DNA of 64,000 nucleotides, taken from an uncultured Chryseobacterium sp. (GTDB lineage: Bacteria > Bacteroidota > Bacteroidia > Flavobacteriales > Weeksellaceae). The stretch spans positions 1 to 64,000 of the forward strand of contig NZ_CAKZIK010000046.1 in assembly GCF_936933875.1 (NCBI RefSeq), in the 5' to 3' direction. The translations under genes were made by a program, and so were the position numbers. Below are positions 8,472 to 16,679 of this stretch, one piece after another. Below the pieces are notes generated by a model, which did not search any database, was not told where the DNA came from, and saw only the letters and a list, made by a program, of their open reading frames with translations. Each line of letters opens with the position of its first letter. Position 1 is the first letter of the stretch.

Positions 8472-8966
8472 ATGACAACCATCGTTGTTGCCATGGGCAA
8501 AAACAGAGAAATTGGTGTTGATAATCAGTTGCTTTGGCATCTTCCAAAAGATTTAAAACATTTTAAAGAAATTACTTCCGGCCACCCAATTGTTATGGGA
8601 CGCAAAACTTATGAAAGTATTGGTAAACCGCTTCCGAACCGTACCAATATTGTCGTAAGTCGTAAGAAAGATTGGTTTGAAGAAGGAATTCTGATCGTTG
8701 GTAGCCTTAAAGAAGCCCTCAAATTTGCTAAAAAAATTGATGAAAACGTTTTCATAATCGGAGGTGGAAATATCTACGAACAGACGATTGATTTGGTTGA
8801 TAAACTTGAAGTTACATTAGTTGATGCCGAACTGAATGCAGATACCTTCTTTCCTAAAATTGATGAAAAAATCTGGAGAAAAACAGACGAAATCTGCCAC
8901 CAAAAGGATGAAAAAAATAATTACAATTTCTGTTTTCAAACCTTTGAAAGAAAGTCTGAGGTCTGA
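8472..8966 (+). CDS. folA: dihydrofolate reductase
   Basis: The 164-residue enzyme reduces dihydrofolate to tetrahydrofolate with NADPH, for thymidylate, purine and methionine synthesis. Type I motifs are in order: VAMGKNREIGVDNQLLWHLP with the substrate-binding region, MGRKTYESIG, LPNRTNIVVSRK and the NADPH-binding IIGGGNIYEQ. Length is typical. The stop codon falls inside a block of 7-bp repeats that continues into the spacer. It is transcribed away from lemA. Confidence 0.97.
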   Translation: MTTIVVAMGKNREIGVDNQLLWHLPKDLKHFKEITSGHPIVMGRKTYESIGKPLPNRTNIVVSRKKDWFEEGILIVGSLKEALKFAKKIDENVFIIGGGNIYEQTIDLVDKLEVTLVDAELNADTFFPKIDEKIWRKTDEICHQKDEKNNYNFCFQTFERKSEV

Positions 8967-8996
8967 TATCTGAAATCTAACATCTAATTTCTATCT
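8955..8996. repeat. degenerate 7-bp tandem repeat overlapping the folA end
   Basis: Six consecutive heptads begin with TCT (for example TCTGATA, TCTGAAA), running from the last folA codons to the promoter of the next gene. The folA TGA stop is inside the second unit. Confidence 0.6.
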
Positions 8997-8999
8997 TTG
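8992..8999 (+). promoter_or_regulatory. TAnnTTTG promoter element
   Basis: TATCTTTG lies 18 bases upstream of the ATG of the following gene and matches the Bacteroidota -7 consensus. No clear -33 element was identified. Confidence 0.5.
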
Positions 9000-9017
9000 C
9001 ACTTCTAAAATTTAACA

Positions 9018-9584
9018 ATGAACAAATACATAAAATTCGTCATCGCGGCGTTACTAATTGCTGCAGGAGTTTTTTTGATGATGAACAGACAGATTGGGTG
9101 GGGAATTGTGGTTGCACTTTTGGCGGCAGTTCCAATTTTTCTTTTCTTTAAAAATGAATTTATTTTGTTGGCATTTTGGCAACTCAGAAAGCAAAACATG
9201 CCTAAAGCTGCAGAATGGTTAACAAAAATCACGAATTATCAATCCCAACTTCACAAATCTCAGTACGGATATTTCCATTATTTGCAGGGATTAACTTTAG
9301 CTCAGGACAATCCAACTAAAGTAGAACCTTTAATGAGAAAAGCTTTGGAATATGGCTTGAATATGAAGCACGACAGAGCTATGGCGACTTTAAATTTGGC
9401 AGCTGCAGCTTTGCAGAAAGGCAGAAAGCAGGAAGCGCAAAAATTATTGGAAGAAGCAAAAAGATTGGACAGCGCCGGAATGATGACGGACCAAATTAAA
9501 ATGATGAAAGATCAGTTGAAAATGCCTTCCATGCAGAAACATATGCACAACCCGAACATGAGACAGCGCGGAAAATTTTTCTAA
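9018..9584 (+). CDS. membrane-anchored tetratricopeptide-like protein
   Basis: The 188-residue protein has two hydrophobic helices (about 5-22 and 26-47). A cytoplasmic helical part follows, with TPR-like pairs around 55-90 and 95-150 (AMATLNLAAAALQKGRKQEA), then a Met/Lys-rich tail. TPR modules mediate protein contacts; no partner is evident. It has its own promoter and a terminator follows at once, so it is a single-gene unit. Function unknown. Confidence 0.72.
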   Translation: MNKYIKFVIAALLIAAGVFLMMNRQIGWGIVVALLAAVPIFLFFKNEFILLAFWQLRKQNMPKAAEWLTKITNYQSQLHKSQYGYFHYLQGLTLAQDNPTKVEPLMRKALEYGLNMKHDRAMATLNLAAAALQKGRKQEAQKLLEEAKRLDSAGMMTDQIKMMKDQLKMPSMQKHMHNPNMRQRGKFF

Positions 9585-9621
9585 AAAGATGTAGAGATGT
9601 TATTCACAGTATAAAACTAAA

Positions 9622-9647
9622 AATCCTGAAAAATTTTCAGGATTTTT
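9622..9647. terminator. bidirectional terminator between convergent genes
   Basis: AATCCTGAAAA pairs with ATTTTCAGGATT, with a T-run on the plus strand and an A-run before it. It sits between the TPR-like gene and the sdpI-like gene and covers the last codons of the latter. Confidence 0.8.
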
Positions 9648-9993
9648 TATGTTCAAATGCTTTGAGTGCGTTCTCTGTCTTCAAAGTAAAAAAGAGGAGA
9701 ATAAGAACAAGAATTATCAAAGCAATAATCATCCAGTAAGTTGCAGTAGAATTCAGCAGCAATCCTGTAAACGAAACAAATATTGTGATTAATCCTGCAA
9801 AAATCAGTTGTCTTGAGAAATGTTGTTGTGCAAAATCCCAGTTTTCCTGATTTTTCATAGAGCGATTTGTTCTAAAACCATAAAAACTATTTATTTTCTT
9901 GGGAGGAAAAATCGTCATTATAATTGCAGTCAATATTATGGCAATTCCTGTAACGGATAAGGTGACAAATAATGGATTTTCAAAGTTGTACAT
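9637..9993 (-). CDS. SdpI family membrane protein
   Basis: The 118-residue protein has three membrane helices (about 8-28, 62-82 and 86-104). The SdpI signature IFPPKKINSFYGFRTNRSMKN is followed by NWDFAQQHFSR. SdpI of Bacillus gives immunity to the SdpC toxin; most homologues have no proven role. The start codon overlaps the stop of the TRIC-family gene by one base, and it is the last gene of the ddl-coaD operon. Its C-terminus is encoded within the terminator hairpin. Confidence 0.87.
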   Translation of the reverse strand: MYNFENPLFVTLSVTGIAIILTAIIMTIFPPKKINSFYGFRTNRSMKNQENWDFAQQHFSRQLIFAGLITIFVSFTGLLLNSTATYWMIIALIILVLILLFFTLKTENALKAFEHKKS

Positions 9994-10625
9994 TACATTT
10001 CCGCATTTTGGTCTGTTCCATAAAATTTCGGCATTTGCCAGTGGTATTTTACGGCTAAAGTTCTTATTGCAACAATCAGTAATATCGTTAGAATCTGAAC
10101 TAAAGTGTAAGACAGTGTTGTGAATTTCGCCAATAATAAAAATACACTACCGCCCAAAATACACGCCGTTGCATAAATTTCTTTTCTGAAAATCAGTGGA
10201 ATTCTGTTCAGCAAAATATCACGAATTATACCACCGAAACAGCCTGTAATGGTTCCTAATGTAAGGCAAATCAAGGGATGAAGTTCTGCACTTAATCCTT
10301 TCTGGATCCCGATAATAGTAAAAAGTCCCAATCCGAAACTGTCAAAAATAAACAGCGTCACCCGGAAGTTTTTTTCAATCGATTTAAAAATCATCGAAAA
10401 AATACAGGTAATGAAAATCAGCGAACACATCCACAAATCGTGCATCCAGAACACCGGTCTGTCCAACAACAAATCCCGAACTGTTCCGCCTCCAACAGAA
10501 GTTACGAATGCGATAATCAAAACACCAAAAGGATCAAGCCTTTTCTGCATTGCCGCAAAACTTCCGGACATGGCGAAAGATATTGTTCCGAGAACTTCGA
10601 TGATGAAATTGAATTGTTCGTGCAT
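9993..10625 (-). CDS. trimeric intracellular cation (TRIC) channel family protein, YicG-like
   Basis: The 210-residue membrane protein contains two copies of the UPF0126 repeat. GSFAAMQKRLDPFGVLIIAF and GGGTVRDLLLDRPVFWM occur in the first half, and GCFGGIIRDILLNRIPLI in the second. About seven helices are predicted. Prokaryotic TRIC homologues form K+-conducting trimers. Its ATG directly follows the coaD stop, and its own stop overlaps the sdpI-like start, so it is co-translated. The link to coaD is positional only. Confidence 0.9.
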   Translation of the reverse strand: MHEQFNFIIEVLGTISFAMSGSFAAMQKRLDPFGVLIIAFVTSVGGGTVRDLLLDRPVFWMHDLWMCSLIFITCIFSMIFKSIEKNFRVTLFIFDSFGLGLFTIIGIQKGLSAELHPLICLTLGTITGCFGGIIRDILLNRIPLIFRKEIYATACILGGSVFLLLAKFTTLSYTLVQILTILLIVAIRTLAVKYHWQMPKFYGTDQNAEM

Positions 10626-11084
10626 TTATACTCTAACCGCATCCGGAACCAAAAGTTCGTATTCGCCTTTATGTGTAATGATTTCGCGGACAATACTGCT
10701 GCTGATGAACGATTTTCCTGAAGATGTTAAAAGGAAAACCGTTTCTAGTTTTTTGTGGGCTAAAGTTCTGTTTGTGTGTGCTATAGCTTTTTCAAATTCA
10801 AAATCGGCAGGATTTCTAAGTCCGCGAATGATGAACTGTGCATTTTTCTCTAAACAATAATCAACCGTTAAGCCTTCAAAAAAATCTACCTCAACATTAT
10901 CAAAATGTTCAGTTGCTTTTCGGATGAAATCCATCCTTTTTTCCAAAGGGAACATGTATTTTTTTTGGGAATTTTGTCCGATTGCGATGATAATTTTATC
11001 AAAAAGCGGAGCTGCTCTTTCAACAATATCGTAATGTCCTAAAGTAATAGGATCAAAAGATCCGGGGAAAACTGCTATTCTCAT
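10626..11084 (-). CDS. coaD: phosphopantetheine adenylyltransferase
   Basis: The 152-residue enzyme transfers AMP from ATP to 4'-phosphopantetheine, the penultimate step of coenzyme A synthesis, in the cytoplasm. The nucleotidyltransferase motif GSFDPITLGH is at residues 8-17. The family motifs FIIRGLRNPADFEFE and ISSSIVREI are both present, and the length is standard. It starts three bases after ddl ends, in the same minus-strand operon. Confidence 0.97.
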   Translation of the reverse strand: MRIAVFPGSFDPITLGHYDIVERAAPLFDKIIIAIGQNSQKKYMFPLEKRMDFIRKATEHFDNVEVDFFEGLTVDYCLEKNAQFIIRGLRNPADFEFEKAIAHTNRTLAHKKLETVFLLTSSGKSFISSSIVREIITHKGEYELLVPDAVRV

Positions 11085-11087
11085 GTT

Positions 11088-12074
11088 TTAGTTTTTATTA
11101 AGCGCTTTTTCAACTTCGTTTCCACAGAGTTCTTTTATGGAAATGCCGTATATCTTTGCTTGTTGTGGTAAAATGGAAGCCGGAGAAAAACCGGGGTTTG
11201 TATTCATTTCCAGCATGTAAGGAATTCCGTTCATAATAATGTATTCACTTCTCGAAAATCCGCTCATTCCTAAAGAATCGTAAGCTCTTTTGGCAATTTC
11301 TTCAACCTTAATTCGGGTTGCATCGTCAATTCTTGCGGGTGTAATTTCTTCCGAAGCACCTTCATACTTCGCTTCGTAATCGAAAAATTCTTTCAAAGGA
11401 ACAATTTCTGTAATCCCAAGAACGATTGTTTCGCCATTAAAATCTACAACACCCACGGAAACTTCCATTCCGTCGAGGAAACTTTCAATTAAAATTTCGT
11501 CGTCCTCAGCAAAGGCAAAATCCAACGCATTCTGAAATTCATCTTTCGCTTTTACCTTTGAAATTCCTAATGAAGAGCCACTTTGGTTAGGTTTTACAAA
11601 CAAAGGAAGTCCAAGTTCATCAATCACTTCATCGGCATTAATTTCCTGTCCTTTTTTAAGATAAATGCTTTTTGCGGAAGGAATTCCGTATTTTGCAAGA
11701 ACCGCTAATGTATCTTTTTTATTGAATGTTAATGCACTCTGATAAAAATTACAACCGGTATATTTTTGACCAATCGTATCCCAATAAGCCTGAAGTTCGC
11801 CATTTTCTCCCGGTTTCCCGTGGATAATGTTGAAGCAGGCATCAAATTTTAAAACATCTCCGTTGTTCAGGTTTACCGAAAAATCAGCCTTATTAATCGG
11901 GAATTTCTGTTCGTTTTCATCAAGGAAATACCATTCGTCTTTCAGAACGACTACTTTATATACATTGTAAATTTCGCGGTCAAGAGAATCGAAAATCAGC
12001 TGTCCGCTTTTTAAAGAAACTTTATATTCATCAGAATAACCGCCCATTACAACGGCTACATTTTTCTTGCTCAT
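11088..12074 (-). CDS. ddl: D-alanine--D-alanine ligase
   Basis: The 328-residue ATP-grasp ligase joins two D-alanines for the peptidoglycan stem peptide. The N-terminal VAVVMGGYSDEYKVSLKSG, the HGKPGENGELQAY segment and the C-terminal Mg-binding EMNTNPGFSPASILP are typical. It heads the ddl-coaD-TRIC-sdpI operon, divergent from the PASTA gene. The wall-synthesis link fits a downstream PASTA protein and murI on the other strand. Confidence 0.97.
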   Translation of the reverse strand: MSKKNVAVVMGGYSDEYKVSLKSGQLIFDSLDREIYNVYKVVVLKDEWYFLDENEQKFPINKADFSVNLNNGDVLKFDACFNIIHGKPGENGELQAYWDTIGQKYTGCNFYQSALTFNKKDTLAVLAKYGIPSAKSIYLKKGQEINADEVIDELGLPLFVKPNQSGSSLGISKVKAKDEFQNALDFAFAEDDEILIESFLDGMEVSVGVVDFNGETIVLGITEIVPLKEFFDYEAKYEGASEEITPARIDDATRIKVEEIAKRAYDSLGMSGFSRSEYIIMNGIPYMLEMNTNPGFSPASILPQQAKIYGISIKELCGNEVEKALNKN

Positions 12075-12200
12075 AAATAATTATTAACGTAAAAGGCAAA
12101 TTTAATGATTTTGTTGAATGCACGATTTTAAAACTTACATTTTATTGTTGGGGTCACAATTTTGCAGCATTATTTTCGTTTCCCGTAAAGCAGATTTTTA

Positions 12201-12208
12201 TATCTTTG
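12201..12208 (+). promoter_or_regulatory. TAnnTTTG promoter element of the PASTA gene
   Basis: TATCTTTG lies 25 bases upstream of the PASTA-protein ATG and matches the Bacteroidota -7 consensus. Confidence 0.6.
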
Positions 12209-12233
12209 CCTAATATTTACCTGAAAAATACTT

Positions 12234-13307
12234 ATGATAAAATCGCTTTTCCACTGGAAAGTATTATTGAATTTATTACTTGCTGCAGCAGTTTTCACAG
12301 GATTAGTTTGGTTAACGTTTCGTTGGCTGGAAGTTCATACCAATCATGGCAAAGAAATTCCGGTTCCTAACGTAATGAACATGTCTGTGCATAATGCCAT
12401 TAAAATCCTCGACGATTCCGGATTGGAATACGAAGTGGACAGTTTCAAATACGACCCGAAATTTAAACCATTTCAGGTTTTACAGGTGTTTCCTTCCGCA
12501 GGTTCGCGTGTAAAAGGAGGAAGAACCATTATTTTGAAGGTAAATCCTAGAACTTGGGCTAAAGTTTCTGTTCCGGATATTTTGGACAGATACAAAGGTC
12601 TTGCTTTTAGACAGTTGGAGCAGGTTGGGTTAAAAGTTGGAGATACCATTTTCGAACCGAATATTCAGCGTGATGCCGTTATCAGAATGCAGCTAAATGG
12701 TTCTGTAATTAAACCGGGAACATTGTTGCCAAGATTTTCAGCAATCGATTTGGTAATTGGTTCCGGACCGAAAAGAAACGTTACCGTTCCAAATTTGGTT
12801 GGTTTAACCGTTCAGGAAGCGAAAGCAGTTATTGCTCAAAACTTATTTGAGGTAGGTTTGGTAGAATTTGAAGATGGCGGAAGCGACGAATCTGATATTG
12901 TATATTACCAAGACCCGGAAGGTGGCGCTATTCGTGACCAGGGAATGCAGATTGACCTTTGGGCAAGCAAGAAAACGCCGGCTCAAATGAGAGGAAAAAT
13001 TTCTGAATTGAATTCGGTTTACCGTGTAAAAATAGATACTTCACTTCCTCCAATTAGATACGAAGAAGTTCCTGTGTACAACGAGCCAACTCCAGTACCG
13101 CAATACACTCCAAGAGAAGAGCCGAAGGCAGAAGCACCGAAACCGGCGCCAAAACCAACGACCACTACAACGCAGCCGAAAACCAAAACTTCGGATAAAC
13201 CAAAAACGACAACAACTTCTACGACGAAGACGGATACAAAACCTAAAGCAACGGAAACTCCAAAGACGGAAGAAAAACCGAAAGTGAAAAAGGTTATTGT
13301 AGAATAA
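12234..13307 (+). CDS. PASTA domain-containing membrane protein
   Basis: The 357-residue protein has a short cytoplasmic start, one membrane helix (about 10-29), and three extracytoplasmic PASTA domains (roughly 38-108, 110-180 and 183-252). Each domain carries the pattern VPxV/LxxxxxxxAxxxL, such as IPVPNVMNMSVHNAIKIL and VTVPNLVGLTVQEAKAVI. A low-complexity Pro/Lys/Thr tail (about 285-357) follows. PASTA domains bind uncrosslinked peptidoglycan in Ser/Thr kinases and PBPs, but no kinase or transpeptidase domain is present. A terminator lies directly behind it. Confidence 0.9.
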   Translation: MIKSLFHWKVLLNLLLAAAVFTGLVWLTFRWLEVHTNHGKEIPVPNVMNMSVHNAIKILDDSGLEYEVDSFKYDPKFKPFQVLQVFPSAGSRVKGGRTIILKVNPRTWAKVSVPDILDRYKGLAFRQLEQVGLKVGDTIFEPNIQRDAVIRMQLNGSVIKPGTLLPRFSAIDLVIGSGPKRNVTVPNLVGLTVQEAKAVIAQNLFEVGLVEFEDGGSDESDIVYYQDPEGGAIRDQGMQIDLWASKKTPAQMRGKISELNSVYRVKIDTSLPPIRYEEVPVYNEPTPVPQYTPREEPKAEAPKPAPKPTTTTTQPKTKTSDKPKTTTTSTTKTDTKPKATETPKTEEKPKVKKVIVE

Positions 13308-13311
13308 TTTT

Positions 13312-13343
13312 TAAAGCTTCAACATTCCGTTGGAGCTTTTTTT
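13312..13343 (+). terminator. intrinsic terminator between PASTA gene and rluD
   Basis: AAAGCTTCAAC pairs with GTTGGAGCTTT around ATTCC, followed by seven T. It ends only seven bases before the rluD start, so rluD must be expressed by read-through or from a promoter inside the upstream gene. Confidence 0.75.
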
Positions 13344-13349
13344 AACAAC

Positions 13350-14414
13350 ATGGAAGACAACGAAGATTTTTTTGAAGACGAAATTCTGGAGCAGAATGAA
13401 ACGACCTCTGATGACGAAAACAATGGTCTTTTCGAGCATCTGAACCTTATTGTTGATAAAAAACAGGAACCACTGCGGATTGATAAATTTTTATTGATTT
13501 TCAGACAGAATTCTTCCCGAAACAAGATTTCGCAGACGTGTCGCGCAGGAAACGTCGTGGTGAACGGAAATCCCGTAAAACAAAATTATCGCGTAAAACC
13601 GGGCGACCAAATTTCTGTACTTTTGGCGCGTCCACCACGTGAAAATGTGATTGTTCCGCAGGATATTCCCATCAAAATCGTTTATGAGGATGATGATGTT
13701 TTGGTGGTGGATAAAGCTGCAGGAATGGTTGTACATCCCGGACACGGAAACTGGGACGGAACATTGGTGAACGCGCTTGCTTTTCACTTTGAAAAAAATG
13801 GACTTAAAACCGATTTGGACAGAATTGGTCTCGTTCACAGAATTGATAAAGATACTTCCGGACTTTTGGTCATCGCCAAAAACGAATACGCTTTAAGTTA
13901 TCTTGCCAAACAGTTTTTCGACCGCAAAACAAAACGTTTGTATTGGGCTTTTGTTTGGGGAAATATTGCGGATGAAGAAGGAACGATTCGCGGAAATATA
14001 GGAAGACACCTAAAAAACCGAATGCAAATGGCTGTTTTCCAAGATGGAAGTCATGGAAAGCACGCAGTTACGCATTTTAAAGTTTTGGAAAGATTCCGTT
14101 ATATGACTTGGGTGGAATGTAAACTGGAAACGGGCAGGACTCACCAAATCAGGGCACATTTTAAACATATCGGACATACTTTATTTAATGACGAACGATA
14201 TGAAGGACACGTTCCTTTGCGAGGAATTAATCTTCCCAAATACAAGCAGTTCATCCAGAATGTTTTCGAAATTTTGCCGAGACATGCGCTTCATGCACAT
14301 ACTTTAGGCTTTGTACATCCGGTTACCAAAAAAGAAATGTATTTCGAAAGTCCAATGCCGGAAGACATGCAAAATGCAGTAGAACGCTGGCGAAAATATT
14401 TGGACAGCAATTAA
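13350..14414 (+). CDS. rluD: RluA-family rRNA pseudouridine synthase (RluD-like)
   Basis: The 354-residue protein has an acidic N-terminal extension (1-28) and an S4 RNA-binding domain (about 45-105). The catalytic domain has the motif HRIDKDTSGLLV, whose Asp attacks the target uridine, and also GRTHQIRAHF. RluD converts U1911, U1915 and U1917 of 23S rRNA helix 69 to pseudouridine. RluC-type specificity cannot be excluded. The start is close to the preceding terminator. Confidence 0.9.
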   Translation: MEDNEDFFEDEILEQNETTSDDENNGLFEHLNLIVDKKQEPLRIDKFLLIFRQNSSRNKISQTCRAGNVVVNGNPVKQNYRVKPGDQISVLLARPPRENVIVPQDIPIKIVYEDDDVLVVDKAAGMVVHPGHGNWDGTLVNALAFHFEKNGLKTDLDRIGLVHRIDKDTSGLLVIAKNEYALSYLAKQFFDRKTKRLYWAFVWGNIADEEGTIRGNIGRHLKNRMQMAVFQDGSHGKHAVTHFKVLERFRYMTWVECKLETGRTHQIRAHFKHIGHTLFNDERYEGHVPLRGINLPKYKQFIQNVFEILPRHALHAHTLGFVHPVTKKEMYFESPMPEDMQNAVERWRKYLDSN

Positions 14415-14449
14415 ACATAAATTTTTATATTTGTTAGAATTAATATAAG

Positions 14450-15400
14450 GTGAAAAAACTATTCAGCATATTCTCTATTCTTTTAGGTTTTTTGGCAGCA
14501 GCGCAGGAAACACTTCCCATTTATCAGCAATATTTGTTGGATGGAAAATTTCTCATTAACCCTGCTCATTACGGAGAAAACGATTACTTGGTAATTAATG
14601 GAAACTATCAAAAACAGTTTTCAAAATTCGACCAATCTCCAAATGTACAGTCAGTTGGACTTCATGCCAATATTGTGGACAGATTGGGAGCCGGATTATC
14701 TTTTTTCCGCGACCAGAACGGACCCATTTCTGCGAACGGAATTACAGCCGGAGCTTCTTATTTTATTCCACTGAGTGATGAAGGAGAGCGTAAAGACCAG
14801 TTTTCATTCGGTACGGCTGTCAACTTTTACAACGCCAATATCGATTTGGGAATGTTAAATCCAGAACAGCAAGGAGATCCTGTTTTGCAGGACGGAACCA
14901 ATGATATGTTCATCGTTTACGCGAATTTGGGGATGCAGGCAACGTTCAAAAATATTTTTGGTGGCGTTTCTGTTCTCGATATTCCTTTGAGTAATGATAT
15001 TCCTGTGGTAAATGGAATTGAGCCTTCTCCTACAAAATTTATTCTGAATGCAGGTTATGACTGGCAAATTTCCGAAGGAATTTCGGTTGAACCATCTGTT
15101 TTGGTAAATTTAAATACCAATTCTTCCAAAATGGTGGATTTGAATTTGATGGGAAAAGTTTTTAACGAAGATAATCTTTTCGCAGCCGGAATCAGTTTTA
15201 GAACTGCAAATGACCATGTCGGAAACCAACAGCTTTCCCTTTCTCCTGTTATTAAAGGAAAAGTTGACCGTTTTACTTTCGGCGCAACCTATAACATCGG
15301 TATGAGTGACATTCAAACCTATGGAGGAAACAGTTTTATGTTGAGTATTGGCTATAATTTCGACAACATTATCAACACGAGAGGTTACCGTTACAGATAA
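14450..15400 (+). CDS. PorP/SprF family type IX secretion membrane protein
   Basis: The 316-residue protein starts at GTG, followed by a signal peptide (MKKLFSIFSILLGFLAAAQ). The PorP/SprF signature is ETLPIYQQYLLDGKFLINPA, followed by alternating beta strands ending at GYNFDNIINTRGYRYR. PorP/SprF proteins are outer-membrane barrels working with the type IX secretion system in export of gliding adhesins or surface enzymes. It lies alone, without a large adhesin gene beside it, so its cargo is not evident here. Confidence 0.93.
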   Translation: MKKLFSIFSILLGFLAAAQETLPIYQQYLLDGKFLINPAHYGENDYLVINGNYQKQFSKFDQSPNVQSVGLHANIVDRLGAGLSFFRDQNGPISANGITAGASYFIPLSDEGERKDQFSFGTAVNFYNANIDLGMLNPEQQGDPVLQDGTNDMFIVYANLGMQATFKNIFGGVSVLDIPLSNDIPVVNGIEPSPTKFILNAGYDWQISEGISVEPSVLVNLNTNSSKMVDLNLMGKVFNEDNLFAAGISFRTANDHVGNQQLSLSPVIKGKVDRFTFGATYNIGMSDIQTYGGNSFMLSIGYNFDNIINTRGYRYR

Positions 15401-15436
15401 ATTTTCGGGCTTTCAATTTACAGCTCCGAACTCGAG

Positions 15437-16561
15437 ATGATTTATATTCACATCCCTTTTTGTAAGCAGAAATGCAGCTACTGCAATTTCCACTTTTCAA
15501 CGTCTTTAAATTTTAAGGATGAGATGTTGGCTGCGATGAAAAAGGAAATTTTTCTGCGTAAAGACGAGCTTCAGAACACAACTTTAAAATCGCTGTATTT
15601 CGGTGGAGGAACGCCTTCAATTTTAAGCGTTGATGAATTAAAATCTTTGATTGATGAGGTTCTGAAATATTTCGATTTTGAAGAGAATATCGAAATCACC
15701 CTCGAAGCCAATCCCGATGATTTGAGCAAAGATTTTCTGAAAGAATTGTCCAGAACAGAAATCAACCGACTTTCTATCGGAACACAAAGTTTTTTTGATG
15801 AAGATTTAAAACTTATGAACCGTGCTCACAATGCTTCCGAAGCGGAAAGTTCTATCAAAAGAGCACAGGATTTCGGGCTGGAGAATATCAGTATAGATTT
15901 AATTTACGGGTCTCCAACTTCCAATTTCGAAATCTGGAAAGAAAACCTCAATAAAACCATTGCGCTTCAAGTTCCGCATGTTTCTTCCTATGCTTTAACT
16001 GTTGAACCGAAAACTGCGCTCGAAAACTGGATTTCCAAAGGAAAAGTTCAGTCTCCAAAAGAAGCGGAACAAAACCGCGAGTTTTATTATATGTCGGATT
16101 TTCTTAAAGACAACGGTTTCGACCATTATGAAATCTCGAATTTCGGGAAACCCGGCTTTCATTCCAAACACAATTCTGCGTATTGGAAATATCAGGAATA
16201 TTTGGGAATCGGACCTTCTGCGCATTCTTACAACGGCGATAACCGAAGAAGCTGGAATATTGCCAACAATCAAAAATATATTCTTTTTTTGAATGACAGT
16301 AAAACAGCTTATGAAACTGAAATACTTTCTGAAAAAGACCAATTCAACGAAATGCTCATGATTGGCTTACGAACAATTTGGGGAGTTGATTTAAAGCAAC
16401 TCAATGAAAAATTCGGTGATGAAGTTTTGGAACATTTTCAGAAAGAAATTCAGCCAAAAATAGAGGAAGGAATTTTAATCATCGAAAACGAACATCTTAA
16501 AATCCCCGAAAAACATTGGTTTTTAGCCGACGGAATTGCCTCGGATTTGTTTATTCTATAA
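15437..16561 (+). CDS. hemW: HemW-like radical SAM protein (heme chaperone)
   Basis: The 374-residue protein carries the radical SAM cluster motif CKQKCSYC with Cys9, Cys13 and Cys16. The YFGGGTPSIL and LTVEPKTAL segments, plus the C-terminal HemN-type domain, also match. HemW binds heme and delivers it to respiratory enzymes; older annotation called it oxygen-independent coproporphyrinogen III oxidase. The HemW form of the motif (third Cys followed by N-F rather than a fourth Cys) supports the chaperone assignment. Confidence 0.93.
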   Translation: MIYIHIPFCKQKCSYCNFHFSTSLNFKDEMLAAMKKEIFLRKDELQNTTLKSLYFGGGTPSILSVDELKSLIDEVLKYFDFEENIEITLEANPDDLSKDFLKELSRTEINRLSIGTQSFFDEDLKLMNRAHNASEAESSIKRAQDFGLENISIDLIYGSPTSNFEIWKENLNKTIALQVPHVSSYALTVEPKTALENWISKGKVQSPKEAEQNREFYYMSDFLKDNGFDHYEISNFGKPGFHSKHNSAYWKYQEYLGIGPSAHSYNGDNRRSWNIANNQKYILFLNDSKTAYETEILSEKDQFNEMLMIGLRTIWGVDLKQLNEKFGDEVLEHFQKEIQPKIEEGILIIENEHLKIPEKHWFLADGIASDLFIL

Positions 16562-16564
16562 GGT

Positions 16565-16647
16565 GGATGCTGGAAATCGGATGCTGAAGCTACAAACATT
16601 CGTCTCAATAATTGCCTCATCCAACATCAAGCACTCAACATCCAACC
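16565..16647. repeat. inverted blocks of 7-bp repeats
   Basis: A left block of heptads (16565-16592, GGATGCT twice) is followed by a 27-bp spacer. A right block (16620-16647, units like TCCAACA) resembles the reverse complement of the left. The two can fold on each other imperfectly. The element lies just after the hemW stop. Confidence 0.6.
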
Positions 16648-16655
16648 AAAATAAT

Positions 16656-16663
16656 TACTTTTG
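16656..16663 (+). promoter_or_regulatory. TAnnTTTG promoter element of murI
   Basis: TACTTTTG fits the Bacteroidota -7 element. It lies 16 bases before the TTG chosen as the murI start and downstream of every longer in-frame start, which argues against those starts. Confidence 0.6.
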
Positions 16664-16679
16664 TAAAAATTTCGGCCAC

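Noticed and set aside
16536..16679. 48-residue N-terminal extension of glutamate racemase
   Set aside because: It overlaps hemW, runs through a 7-bp repeat block and lies upstream of the murI promoter element; MurI homology begins after it.
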